Part shown: piece after piece, positions 51,585 to 63,027 of the stretch
Layout of the letters: every line of letters begins with the position of its first letter
Numbering within the stretch: the stretch's first letter is position 1
From: Streptomyces luteolifulvus
Lineage (GTDB): Bacteria; Actinomycetota; Actinomycetes; Streptomycetales; Streptomycetaceae
Reading direction: 5' to 3'
Length of the DNA: 64,000 bases
Assembly: GCF_008806595.1 (NCBI RefSeq)
Contig: NZ_VZRB01000021.1
Coordinates: 97,618 to 161,617, forward strand
Notes under the pieces: model-generated
Databases searched by the model: none
What the model was told of the DNA's origin: nothing
Seen by the model: only the letters and a program-made list of their open reading frames with translations
Position numbers and translations under genes: made by a program

Positions 51585-51637
51585 CCGTGCCTCGGAAGTG
51601 GCGCCCGGCTGTGCCGAGGCGGGTCCGCGCCTGATGC

Positions 51638-54670
<3,033 letters not shown>

Positions 54671-54858
54671 GCCGGTCCGCACCTTTCTCGAGAGAAGTGA
54701 CAGGGGCGGGGCCCCCGTACCTTCTCAGACTAGGGGGAGCCACTGACAACGCCGGTCGGATCCCCGGAGTGCATAACAATCCCCGGCCATCCAGCATGCC
54801 CGACGCCGCCCTTGACCATATAGCACGCGCATTCGATTTATGGCACGGGTTCACCACC

Positions 54859-54895
54859 TTCACCCGAAGGTGTGGCGAGGCTAGGGTCAGTACCA
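54859..54895 (+). promoter_or_regulatory. Leaderless promoter of the DinB-fold gene
   Basis: TTCACC (54859-54864), 17-bp spacer, TAGGGT (54882-54887), then seven bases to the ATG at 54895, with no Shine-Dalgarno sequence. The spacing puts the transcript start on the ATG. Confidence 0.55.
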
Positions 54896-55581
54896 TGATT
54901 GATCACGCCCATGACCTGGCGTCTGTACGTGACGCGACCGACCGCTTGCTCATCGCAGTCGCCAAGATGGACAACGCCTCCGTGGCCGAGCCGTCACGCC
55001 TGCCCGGCTGGTCCCGCGGTCACGTCCTCGCCCACATCGCCCGCAACGCCGACGCCCTCGTGAACGTCCTCGAAGGCCGCCCCATGTACGTCTCCGGCGA
55101 CGCCCGGGACGCGGACATCGAGCGCGACGCCCCACGCCCCCTCGACGTCCACCTCGCCGACCTGCGCGAGAGCGCGGCCCGCTTCCAGGAGGCGGGGGCC
55201 GTGCCCGCGGACTGGTCACGCACCGTCGAACTGCGCAACGGGGTCACCGACTCGGCCTCCCGGCTGCCGTTCCGGCGCTGGGTGGAGGTGGACCTGCATC
55301 ACGTGGACCTCGGCATCGGATACGAACTGGAGGACCTCCCGGAGCAGTTCGTGGAGCGCGAGACCGACTTCCTCACGGAGCGGTTCGCCGGCCGTCCCGA
55401 CGTACCGCCGACGCACCTCACCGACGGCACGCGCGCGTGGGGCACGGGCCGGGCGGCGAGCACTCCCGAGATCACTGTCACCGGGTCCGCGCCCGACCTG
55501 CTCGGCTGGCTCGCCGGACGCCGCGACGGCTCCGCGCTGACCGTGCGAGGCGGCGCGCTGCCGACGCTGCCTCCCCTGTAG
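54895..55581 (+). CDS. Maleylpyruvate isomerase-family (DinB-fold) mycothiol-dependent enzyme
   Basis: 228 residues. The N-terminal DinB-like four-helix domain has the metal-ligand histidines in LPGWSRGHVLAHIARNADAL and VEVDLHHVDLG, the pattern of MDMPI_N. The C-terminal small domain (EITVTGSAPDLLGWLAGRRD) resembles the sterol-carrier-like MDMPI_C part. Relatives isomerise maleylpyruvate or transfer mycothiol; the true substrate is unknown. ATG 54895 is supported by a promoter seven bases upstream; longer in-frame starts are not. Confidence 0.85.
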   Translation: MIDHAHDLASVRDATDRLLIAVAKMDNASVAEPSRLPGWSRGHVLAHIARNADALVNVLEGRPMYVSGDARDADIERDAPRPLDVHLADLRESAARFQEAGAVPADWSRTVELRNGVTDSASRLPFRRWVEVDLHHVDLGIGYELEDLPEQFVERETDFLTERFAGRPDVPPTHLTDGTRAWGTGRAASTPEITVTGSAPDLLGWLAGRRDGSALTVRGGALPTLPPL

Positions 55582-55627
55582 CGCGTGGGCGGTCCCCGGA
55601 CCGCTCCCCCGCTATAGGCTGGCGGCC

Positions 55628-56284
55628 ATGACGTACAGCGGACAGGTGACGGTCGGCGGCCCGGCGGACGTGCACGAGCTCAAGGACCTGATGATCACGA
55701 AGATCGCCGTCGGCCCGATGGACAACAACACCTATCTGCTGCGCTGCCGGGCCACGGACGAGCAACTGCTCATCGACGCGGCGAACGACGCGGGCACACT
55801 GCTCGGCATGATCGGTGACGACGGCATCGCGTCCGTCGTCACCACGCACCAGCACGGCGACCACTGGCAGGCTCTCGCCGAGGTCGTCGCGGCGACCGGC
55901 GCCCGCACCCACGCCGGCCGCGACGACGCCGAAGGCATCCCGGTACCGACCGACGTGCTCGTCGACGACGGGGACATCATCCGGGTGGGGCGTGTGGAGC
56001 TCACCGCGCGCCACCTGGTCGGGCACACACCCGGCTCCATCGCCCTCGTGTACGACGATCCGCACGGGCATCCCCATGTCTTCACCGGCGACTGCCTCTT
56101 CCCGGGGGGCGTGGGCAACACCCGCAAGGATCCCGAGGCGTTCGCCCGTCTGATCCACGACGTCGAGACGAAGATCTTCGATGTACTGCCGGACGAGACC
56201 TGGGTCTACCCGGGGCACGGCAACGACACGACGCTGGGCGCGGAGCGACCGCATCTGCCGGAGTGGCACGCGCGCGGGTGGTGA
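55628..56284 (+). CDS. Metallo-beta-lactamase-fold hydrolase (glyoxalase II-like)
   Basis: 218 residues. THQHGDHW gives His74, His76, Asp78 and His79; further ligands are the histidines in GHTPGS and in the final YPGHGNDTTLGAERPH, and the bridging aspartate in FTGDCLFPGG. The family includes hydroxyacylglutathione hydrolases; in a mycothiol organism the substrate thioester would differ. TATAGG (55613-55618) nine bases before the ATG suggests a leaderless or nearly leaderless transcript. Confidence 0.9.
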   Translation: MTYSGQVTVGGPADVHELKDLMITKIAVGPMDNNTYLLRCRATDEQLLIDAANDAGTLLGMIGDDGIASVVTTHQHGDHWQALAEVVAATGARTHAGRDDAEGIPVPTDVLVDDGDIIRVGRVELTARHLVGHTPGSIALVYDDPHGHPHVFTGDCLFPGGVGNTRKDPEAFARLIHDVETKIFDVLPDETWVYPGHGNDTTLGAERPHLPEWHARGW

Positions 56285-56541
56285 GAAGCAGGCGCGTGCA
56301 GTCGATCGCGCACGCCGGGCGCCTGCCGTCCATCGCGCGCACGGCGCCCGCTCTGCGCACGCGCCCCGTGTGAACCGTTCACACGCACCGCCTCCGAACA
56401 CGCGCTCCCGGCACCCGTGGTTGCGCAGTCAACTGGTAGCAGCCCCGCACGGGATGACGGCTCCTGAGCGGTGCGGGCCGCCGGTCTTCCGATCCCCGCC
56501 CTCGACCGGCGGCCCCGGCATGCCATCGGTCCTTGCACGCC

Positions 56542-57015
56542 TTACGCGTCCGCCTGCGCCGCCCCCGCCAGCGCGGCGACCCGCTCCACGCCGAACACGT
56601 ATCCCTGCACGCCGCACCCCGCGATGACTCCGTCGGCGCGCAGTGAGACGTACGAGTGGTGCCGGAACGACTCCCGCTGGTGGATGTTGGAGATGTGGAC
56701 CTCCAACACCGGAAGGCCGTCGCAGGTGTTGAGCGCATCCAGGATCGCGACGGACGTGTGCGAGTAGGCGCCGGGGTTGATCACGATCCCGCAGTGGTTG
56801 AGGCGGGCCTCGTGGATCCAGTCGACCAACTCGCCCTCGTGGTTGGACTGGCGGCAGTCCACCCTGCCGCCGTGCGCGGCGGCGGCCTTGGCGCACAGGG
56901 CCTCCACGTCGGCGAGGGTGTCGGAGCCGTAGATCTCCGGCTGTCGCCGGCCGAGCAGATTCAGGTTGGGTCCGTTGAGGATCATGATCGGCGCGTTGGC
57001 CAGGGTGCGGGGCAC
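56542..57015 (-). CDS. aroQ: 3-dehydroquinate dehydratase, type II
   Basis: 157 residues, shikimate pathway. The catalytic tyrosine is Tyr29 in the mobile loop (GRRQPEIYG), after MILNGPNLNLLG. The catalytic histidine is in EVHISNIHQRE, and INPGAYSHTSVAILDAL is the core of the dodecamer fold. GTG 57015 is preceded by GGAGG. It is isolated: the 257-bp gap on the left (56285-56541) and the 157-bp gap on the right hold no further gene. Confidence 0.96.
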   Translation of the reverse strand: MPRTLANAPIMILNGPNLNLLGRRQPEIYGSDTLADVEALCAKAAAAHGGRVDCRQSNHEGELVDWIHEARLNHCGIVINPGAYSHTSVAILDALNTCDGLPVLEVHISNIHQRESFRHHSYVSLRADGVIAGCGVQGYVFGVERVAALAGAAQADA

Positions 57016-57172
57016 GGTTCCTCCGGTCCGTTCAAAGGGCGATCCGCCGAGGACCGCTGCTCAGACCCGGTCTATCACGGTGCGCCGGGGATGAAGGGGG
57101 GCGCACTCTCGCCGGGAGAGCCGCACCCCCGCGCCCCCGTAACTACCGGTCACCGTGGGTAGTTGATGCAGC

Positions 57173-58477
57173 ATGCACGATGTACGCACCGTAAGGGCAC
57201 CTTCCATGCTGCGACTCGCGGTCGCCTCGCTCGCGGGGACGGCCATCGAGTTCTACGACTTCTTCGTGTACGGGACCGCCGCGGCGCTGGTCCTGGGGCC
57301 GCTGTTCTTCCCGACGTTCTCGCCGGTGGCCGGGACGCTGGCGGCGTTCGGCACATTCGGTGTGGGCTTCGTGGCGCGCCCGCTGGGGTCGGTGCTGTTC
57401 GGGCATCTCGGCGACCGGCGCGGGCGGCGGCCGGTCCTCGTCGTCTCGCTGCTGCTGACGGGCGCCGCCACGGTCGCGGTCGGCTGCGTACCCACGTACG
57501 AATCGATCGGTGTGGCCGCTCCCCTGCTGCTCCTGGCGCTGCGTTTCCTGCAGGGGCTCGGGCTCGGCGGGGAATGGGGCGGCGCCGTGCTGCTCACCGC
57601 CGAGCATGCGCCCGCCGAACGGCGCGCACTGTGGTCGAGTTTCCCGCAGGTCGGGCCCGCGGTGGGTTTCGTGCTCGCCAACGGCGTGGTGCTCATGCTG
57701 TCGGCGACCCTGTCCGAGGAGCAGTTCGCCGCCTGGGGTTGGCGGGTGCCCTTCTGGGCCGCGGGCGGGCTGGCCGTGGTGGGACTGTGGCTGCGTTCGT
57801 CGCTCGCCGAGAGTCCCCGGTTCCTCGAAATCGACGACCACGCGCGTGTGCCGCTCGCCGAGGTCGCGCGCAGCCACTGGCGGCTCGTTCTGCTGACCGC
57901 CGGGGCGCTCGCCGTCGGGTACGCCGTCTTCTACGCGGTGACGACCTGGTCCCTCGCGTATGCGACGGAGCGGCTCGGGGTGAGCCGTACCGTCATGCTG
58001 GCCTGCATCATGGCCGCGGTGGTGGTGCAGGGGGCGCTGACACCGCCGGCGGCTGCCCTCGGCGACCGCTACGGACGCAGGCCGCTGTGTTTGGCGGGGT
58101 GCGCGGCAGCCGCCGTGTGGATGTTCCCGATGGTCGCGCTGCTCTCGACCGGTGCGCCGCTGCTGATGTTCCTCGGTTTCCTGGGCGCGCTGGTCGCGTT
58201 CATCACGATGTTCGCCGTGATCGCCGCGTATCTGCCGGAGCTGTACGAGCCGCGGGTGCGCTGCACGGGCGCCGCGGTCGGCTACAACCTCGGCGGGGTC
58301 CTCGGGGGCGCGCTCACCCCGATCGTGGCGACCGCGCTCGCCGAGCGGGGCGGCCGGGTGCCCTGGGGGGTGGGTGCGTATCTGACGGCGATCGCGCTGC
58401 TGAGTCTGGGGTGTTTCGCCCTGCTGCCGGAGACGCGTCCGGTGCCGGCGGTGGCGGCGGAGCCGGCCACCGGGTGA
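57173..58477 (+). CDS. MFS transporter, metabolite:H+ symporter (MHS) type
   Basis: 434 residues with twelve membrane helices. IEFYDFFVYGTAAALVLG at the start, GHLGDRRGRRPVLV between helices 2 and 3, and GLGLGGEWGGAVLL are hallmarks of MHS symporters (ProP, KgtP, ShiA). The substrate is an organic acid or osmolyte; nearness to aroQ makes shikimate-type acids conceivable but this is not evidence. A TAGTTG seven bases before the ATG fits a leaderless start. Its 3' end faces the chaA remnant 28 bp away. Confidence 0.88.
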   Translation: MHDVRTVRAPSMLRLAVASLAGTAIEFYDFFVYGTAAALVLGPLFFPTFSPVAGTLAAFGTFGVGFVARPLGSVLFGHLGDRRGRRPVLVVSLLLTGAATVAVGCVPTYESIGVAAPLLLLALRFLQGLGLGGEWGGAVLLTAEHAPAERRALWSSFPQVGPAVGFVLANGVVLMLSATLSEEQFAAWGWRVPFWAAGGLAVVGLWLRSSLAESPRFLEIDDHARVPLAEVARSHWRLVLLTAGALAVGYAVFYAVTTWSLAYATERLGVSRTVMLACIMAAVVVQGALTPPAAALGDRYGRRPLCLAGCAAAAVWMFPMVALLSTGAPLLMFLGFLGALVAFITMFAVIAAYLPELYEPRVRCTGAAVGYNLGGVLGGALTPIVATALAERGGRVPWGVGAYLTAIALLSLGCFALLPETRPVPAVAAEPATG

Positions 58478-58504
58478 GGGCGCGGGTCACCGTACGCGCG
58501 CCGG

Positions 58505-59145
58505 CTACGGATTGACGGCGAGCTCCAAGTACGCCGCGAACACCACCGGGTGATGGGCAGGAAGTAGTCGCGGTGCCGCACGGTCTGGGTCGCCACGAAC
58601 AGGCCGTACAGGATCAGCGAGGAGAGCGCGGCGAAGGTGAGCTGCGTGCTCGAGAACTCCGGGCCCGGCTTGCTCGTGGTGAAGGTCGGCAGGACCAGAC
58701 TGAGCGTGGCCAGGGTGGCGACGGTCGCGAGGGCGGCACCGGTGCCCTCGGGGTTGAAGACCGCCGTGCCGTGCCGCAGGGAGGCGACGAGGAGGCTCAT
58801 ACCGACGACTCCGTTGCAGGTGATCATCACGGCTGCGAAGACCGTGTCCCGGGCCAGGGTCGCGCTCTTGTCACCACCGTCCGCCATCAGGGTGACGATC
58901 AGGGCGACTTCGATGATCGTGACGGCGACGGCGAGAACGAGGGAGCCATAGGGTTCCCCGGCCCGGTGGGCGACCACCTCGGCGTGGTGCACGGCGGCCA
59001 GGACGGCCCCCGCCAGGACCAGTGTCACCAGCGCGACCACCGCGCCGGGAAGATCGCGTCCCCAGGTGAACACGAGCAGGACGACCGCGATCACCGGCAC
59101 GAGGTACTCCCACTGTGCCGTGAGCGACCTGAGCCGAGCGATCAT
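58505..59145 (-). pseudogene. chaA-like Ca2+(Na+)/H+ antiporter with internal deletion and frameshift
   Basis: From ATG 59145 about 200 residues read as a normal ChaA/CaCA-family antiporter N-terminus (AVHHAEVVAHRAGEPYGSLV, then ITCNGVVGMSLLVASLRHGT). After QTVRHRDYFLPITR, near 58550, the frame degenerates into Arg/Ser-rich sequence and runs antisense into the MFS gene, stopping at 58282. The next frame directly reads VVFAAYLELAVNP and stop (58505-58545), like the normal C-terminus of this family. Roughly 150 central and C-terminal residues are therefore missing, and the two ends are joined out of frame. The second ion-exchange repeat is lost, so it should be non-functional. Confidence 0.8.
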
Positions 59146-59203
59146 GCAGCGATCGTCGCAGACGCCTCTGGGCCCCGCACTCGGTCGTGCGGGCCCGGTC
59201 ACC

Positions 59204-59506
59204 TCACGTGAACTCGGTCAAGTCCAGCACGTCGCAGTCGGTGAAGGAGGGTGCCTTGGTGCACAGCACGGCCATCCGTTCGGCGAACTTGGCCGTCTCG
59301 GGGCGGTCGCTGTTGCTCATGGCTTCTTCGTACGAGTCGAACTCGATCACCGCGAGGTAGTGACCGGGGTTGGTGCGGTCCTGCAGGACGAGGCGGCGCG
59401 TGGGGCCGCCACTGTGGCCGTCCATGGTCTGGTCCATCTCCTGCGACAGCTCCCGCATCTCCTCGATGCGTTCGGTTTCGAAGTCGATGATCTGCACGAA
59501 CTTCAT
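59204..59506 (-). CDS. Small conserved protein, dimeric alpha/beta-barrel-like
   Basis: 100 residues. The pattern FVQIIDFETERIEEMRELSQ, later HYLAVIEFDSYEEAMSNSDR and PETAKFAERMAVLCTKAPSF, resembles antibiotic-biosynthesis-monooxygenase/EthD-like ferredoxin folds. The function is unknown. ATG 59506 is chosen for homology; a GTG four codons upstream (59518) is closer to the GGAGG at about 59523 and may be the real start. Confidence 0.75.
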   Translation of the reverse strand: MKFVQIIDFETERIEEMRELSQEMDQTMDGHSGGPTRRLVLQDRTNPGHYLAVIEFDSYEEAMSNSDRPETAKFAERMAVLCTKAPSFTDCDVLDLTEFT

Positions 59507-59646
59507 CGGTGCGTCCACGGTGCCTCCACCCGGCCGTGGCGTCCCCGGGCCGGGGAGCGCTCAGCACCCAACGAAGCACCGGGAGCAGTGGTCGGCAATC
59601 AGCCGGGCACCGCTCCCGGTGATGGTTGTTTCTACGTCCGACGTGG

Positions 59647-60648
59647 TCAGGCCTCGATGCTGTCCTTCGGAGCGCCTTCGGTCCGCGTCTGCGCCGCCTC
59701 GGCCGCCGCCTGCTTCCGGGAGGCCGCGAGGCTGGTGATCGTGGTGACGATCAGGACCGCGCAGATCACGCCGAGCGAGACCGGGATGCTGATCTCGGGG
59801 ACGTGGACCCCGGACTCGTGCAGCGCGTGCAGCACCAGCTTGACGCCGATGAAGCCCAGGATGACCGACAGGCCGTAGCTGAGGTGGACCAGCTTCTTCA
59901 GCAGACCGCCTATGAGGAAGTACAGCTGCCGCAGACCCATCAGCGCGAACGCGTTGGCGGTGAAGACGATGTACGGGTCCTGCGTCAGGCCGAAGATCGC
60001 GGGGATCGAGTCGAGCGCGAACAGCACGTCGGTGGTGCCGATCGCAAGCATGACGACCAGCATCGGGGTCATCACCCGCTTGCCGTTCTGCTGGATCCAC
60101 AGCTTGGTGCCGTGGTAGCGGTCGGCCACCCCGAAGCGGCGCTCGGCGGCCTTCAGCAGTTTGTTCTCCTCGTACTCCTCGTCCTCCTCGTCGGCCCGGG
60201 CCTCCTGGATGAGCTTCCAGGCGGTCCAGATCAGGAAGGCGCCGAAGAGGTAGAACACCCAGGCGAAGCTGGCGAGGATCGCGGCACCGGCGGCGATGAA
60301 GATCGCCCGCAGTACCAGGGCTATCAGTACGCCGACGAGCAGCACCCGCTGCTGGTACTGCGAGGGCACGGCGAACTTCGCCATGATCAGGACGAAGACG
60401 AAGAGGTTGTCGACGCTCAGCGACTTCTCGGTGATGAAGCCCGCGAAGAACTCGCCGGCCGGCTGACCGCCGCCGAAGACGAGCAGACCGAGGCCGAAAA
60501 GACCGGCCAGGGCGATCCAGACGACGGTCCAGATTCCGGCTTCCTTGATGGACACGTCGTGCGGCTTGCGGCCGATGAAGAAGTCGACCGCGATCAGGGC
60601 CGCCAGGCCCACGATGGTCAGAACCCACAGGTTCACGGAAACATCCAC
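59647..60648 (-). CDS. TerC-family integral membrane protein (probable Mn2+-related exporter)
   Basis: 333 residues, GTG 60648 with GGAGG upstream, nine predicted membrane helices. Acidic membrane motifs VDFFIGRKPHDVS, TEKSLSVDNLFVFVLIMAKF and IGTTDVLFALDSIPAIFGLT are TerC signatures. A Glu/Asp-rich cytoplasmic loop (ARADEEDEEYEENK) lies in the middle. TerC proteins are associated with Mn2+ efflux and metalation of exported enzymes. Control by the upstream yybP-ykoY riboswitch supports a manganese role here. TerD-family genes lie just upstream. Confidence 0.93.
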   Translation of the reverse strand: MDVSVNLWVLTIVGLAALIAVDFFIGRKPHDVSIKEAGIWTVVWIALAGLFGLGLLVFGGGQPAGEFFAGFITEKSLSVDNLFVFVLIMAKFAVPSQYQQRVLLVGVLIALVLRAIFIAAGAAILASFAWVFYLFGAFLIWTAWKLIQEARADEEDEEYEENKLLKAAERRFGVADRYHGTKLWIQQNGKRVMTPMLVVMLAIGTTDVLFALDSIPAIFGLTQDPYIVFTANAFALMGLRQLYFLIGGLLKKLVHLSYGLSVILGFIGVKLVLHALHESGVHVPEISIPVSLGVICAVLIVTTITSLAASRKQAAAEAAQTRTEGAPKDSIEA

Positions 60649-60691
60649 TGCGCCTCCGGCAGTACGTAACGGCAGATGTCAGCGTCGTCGC

Positions 60692-60791
60692 TGCCGGAGG
60701 TCTCTTCCACCCACGATGGGCCGACGCCCCGGGATCTGGCCTGATCCGTATTGACGGGTACGCCGCAGCAGACAGGGAGTACTCCCCTCCG
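60692..60791 (-). ncRNA. yybP-ykoY (manganese) riboswitch in the leader of the TerC gene
   Basis: On the minus strand the leader reads CGGAGGGGAGTACTCCC, then CCCGTCAATACGGATCAGG, and ends GGAAGAGACCTCCGGCA. GGGGAGTA next to the first P1 strand, the CCGTCAA-ACGG arm and the GAGACC 3' end match what I know of the yybP-ykoY family. P1 is CGGAGG (60786-60791) with CCTCCG (60695-60700). The same 3' strand, extended to CCTCCGGCA, is fully complementary to TGCCGGAGG (60653-60661), the gene's Shine-Dalgarno region. Ligand binding would stabilise P1 and free the ribosome site. The 254-bp gap holds no gene. Confidence 0.82.
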
Positions 60792-60902
60792 TGAGGAAGA
60801 CAGTACCCCATTCACCAAGGAAAGGTAAAGAGATTAGTAAAGTAAAGACCAAATTTCCTGGTCAGAGGGCTTTACGTGTGCTTGGTGAAGAGGGTGCGAC
60901 GG

Positions 60903-62969
60903 TCACCTGTTCCACGAGCGGCGGGCCGCGGCGACCTGGGTCAGCACCTGCTGGAGCACCTGGCTGCCGGACGGCACGAGCGAGGGTTCGTACGTCCAGG
61001 CGTGCCCCACCCACGGGTCGGCGAGGTGGTCGTCGGGCACGGGCGTGAGCCTCAGCAGCGAACGCCACAGCGGGTCCAGCAGCGGGCCGTAGCCGGCGGC
61101 CTCCTCGCGGTCGGCGACCATCATCAGGTGGACACCGACGGCCGGGCCCTCGTCCGCGAGGTAGCGCAGCTGGGTCACGGCCCGGTCGTCGAATCCGTGC
61201 GGGAAGTCGTTGACCACGAGCAACTGCTCGGACGTGTCGAGGCCGGGCGGCAGCGAGTCGGCCGCGCCGCCACGCACCGCCATCTGCACCAGGTCGACGC
61301 GCTGGGTGAGCCGGGCCAGGACGTCCGCCACGCCCGCGGCGCCGACTGCGGGCGGTGCGGCGAGCACACCGGTCTGCACCAGCGGGGCCAGCGCCTGGGC
61401 TCCGGATCCCGCAGGGTCGATGGCATGCACGGTGAACTCGCCCGCCGGATAGACGGCGAGCAGCCGGCCCGCGAGGGCCACCGCCGTGTCCATCGCGAGG
61501 CGCCGCAGCTCATGGGAGTCGGCGAACGAGCCGTCGAGCGATCCGGCGCGTCCGCTGTCGATCCACAGGCCGCGCTGCAGCGGCAGACGGACCAGCATGG
61601 GTATGCGCAGCCCGGTCGCCTCCGGCAGATGGAGGTCGCCGAGCCGCAGGGCCATGGGGATCTCCATGGGTACGCGGTAGCCGTGCCACACGGGGTTGTC
61701 CCAGCGGGCGTACGCAGCCGGCAGCGCGGGCTCGACGACCCCGGCCTCGGCGGTGAGCTGGGCGAGGTCGCGGTCCAGGGCCGCCTTGGCCTGCTCGACG
61801 AGCTGGGCGTGCTTGGCGCGGGCCACCTCCCGCGCGGCGTCACCCTGTCCGCCGATCCTGCTGCGCGGGTCGGACAGGACCTGGTCGAGCTCCTTCTCCA
61901 TGCGCGAGTCGGCGAAGTCGACGGCGCTGCGGTACGCGGCTGTCGTGCGGGCCAGGTCCTCGAACATGCCCCACACCTGGTTGTAGAGCCGCTCGTCCAT
62001 GGACCAGCCGGTCGCGTCGCCGGCGACGGGCTGCGCGGGCTGCCCCGGCGGGGCGGGCGGAGCGGTCGGCGGAGGCGGCGGTGGGGCGGTGTTCTGCCGG
62101 CGCGGGTGGCTGTAGTCGATCGGGCCGCCCGCGGTGGGCGCGTTCTGGGTGACGGCGGAGGGGTCCGCGGCCCCGCCGCCCTGATACGGGTGCTGTGGCA
62201 CGGACGGCCCCGGCCCGCCGGTGGTCCCCGACCCGTGCGGTTCCTGAGGGCCGTACGGAGTCATCGGCTGCGGCGGTACGGCGTCGGGAGCGCCCTGGGG
62301 TGCGGCGGCGCCGTGCGGTGCGGAGCCGCTCTGGTCCGGGCCGAGTGCCGGTGCGGCGGCCTGCCGGGAGCGGTCGGCGTCCGGCGTACGCGGCGGCGGT
62401 GCCGGGACCGAGCGGGCCTGGCCCCGGGCCACCGCCTCGTTCATGCTGCCCGCGAGCTGGTGGGCCTCGGGCAGGCCCTGGTCGGTGAGGAGTTCGGCGA
62501 GGCCGCCCGCGTAGCCCTGGCCGACGGCGCGGACCTTCCAGGCGCCCTGCCGGCGGTAGAGCTCCAGAGCGACGAGGGCGGACTCGGCCTCCAGGCCGGT
62601 GACGGTGTAGCTGGCGACCTCGGTGCCGTCGAGGCCGGTGACCGCGACGAAGGGGGCGGCTACGGCGCCGAAGTGGAGCGGACCTCCGCTGCCGTTGGGC
62701 AGGGCGAGCAGCACGCTGACCCGGTGCACGGCCTCCGGCATGGCCTCCAGGTCCACCGCGAGACGGTGGTCGGCGGCCGCCTGCTTGGAGACTTCGAGCC
62801 CCGGCAGCGTGGGGGTGCCCGGGTGGGCCACCCATTCGACGCCGTGGATTCTGCCCTGCTCGTCGCCGAGCGTCGCCGCGGCCACGACCGGTGTGCCGGC
62901 CGAGACGCGGATCTCCAGACGGGCCTGGGAGAGCGGGTGGTTCTGCCCCCGCACCAGCTCGGCCGTCAT
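60903..62969 (-). CDS. TerD-domain protein fused to a degenerate FtsK-like ATPase domain
   Basis: 688 residues. Residues 1-170 form a TerD-like beta-sandwich (HRLAVDLEAMPEAVHRVSVL; SYTVTGLEAESALVALELYR; AVGQGYAGGLAELL). A Pro/Gly-rich linker of about 150 residues follows, then a helical segment (about 335-410). The C-terminal part resembles FtsK/SpoIIIE-type ATPases: LRIPMLVRLPLQRGLWIDSG, LLVVNDFPHGFDDRAVTQLR and GVHLMMVADREEA align with strand and Walker-B-like positions. No GxxxxGK[ST] is visible, so it is probably not a working ATPase. It lies 58 bp downstream of a TerD gene in a tellurium/stress-type cluster with TerC. Confidence 0.82.
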   Translation of the reverse strand: MTAELVRGQNHPLSQARLEIRVSAGTPVVAAATLGDEQGRIHGVEWVAHPGTPTLPGLEVSKQAAADHRLAVDLEAMPEAVHRVSVLLALPNGSGGPLHFGAVAAPFVAVTGLDGTEVASYTVTGLEAESALVALELYRRQGAWKVRAVGQGYAGGLAELLTDQGLPEAHQLAGSMNEAVARGQARSVPAPPPRTPDADRSRQAAAPALGPDQSGSAPHGAAAPQGAPDAVPPQPMTPYGPQEPHGSGTTGGPGPSVPQHPYQGGGAADPSAVTQNAPTAGGPIDYSHPRRQNTAPPPPPPTAPPAPPGQPAQPVAGDATGWSMDERLYNQVWGMFEDLARTTAAYRSAVDFADSRMEKELDQVLSDPRSRIGGQGDAAREVARAKHAQLVEQAKAALDRDLAQLTAEAGVVEPALPAAYARWDNPVWHGYRVPMEIPMALRLGDLHLPEATGLRIPMLVRLPLQRGLWIDSGRAGSLDGSFADSHELRRLAMDTAVALAGRLLAVYPAGEFTVHAIDPAGSGAQALAPLVQTGVLAAPPAVGAAGVADVLARLTQRVDLVQMAVRGGAADSLPPGLDTSEQLLVVNDFPHGFDDRAVTQLRYLADEGPAVGVHLMMVADREEAAGYGPLLDPLWRSLLRLTPVPDDHLADPWVGHAWTYEPSLVPSGSQVLQQVLTQVAAARRSWNR

Positions 62970-63027
62970 CGCCTTCGTCCCCCTGTGTCGCTGTGTCCGG
63001 TGTTCTGTGCCCCCTCGTCGGGCTGTC

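Larger units (their letters stand above)
50981..51637. other. 657-bp structured, repeat-rich gap between the kinase gene and uvrA
   Basis: I find no credible gene. In order it holds a 16-bp long-armed inverted repeat (51117-51195), overlapping hairpins around 51279-51332 (CCACCCCC/GGGGGTGG, and GGTGGCAAGC/GCTTGGCCACC), 34-bp repeats (51335-51466), and a strong hairpin next to uvrA (51556-51584). Open frames across it are low-complexity and start in repeats. Confidence 0.7.

Noticed and set aside
54671..54894. An SOS (LexA) box upstream of uvrA
   Set aside because: I looked for a CGAAC-N4-GTTCG-type element and found none in the 224-bp gap.
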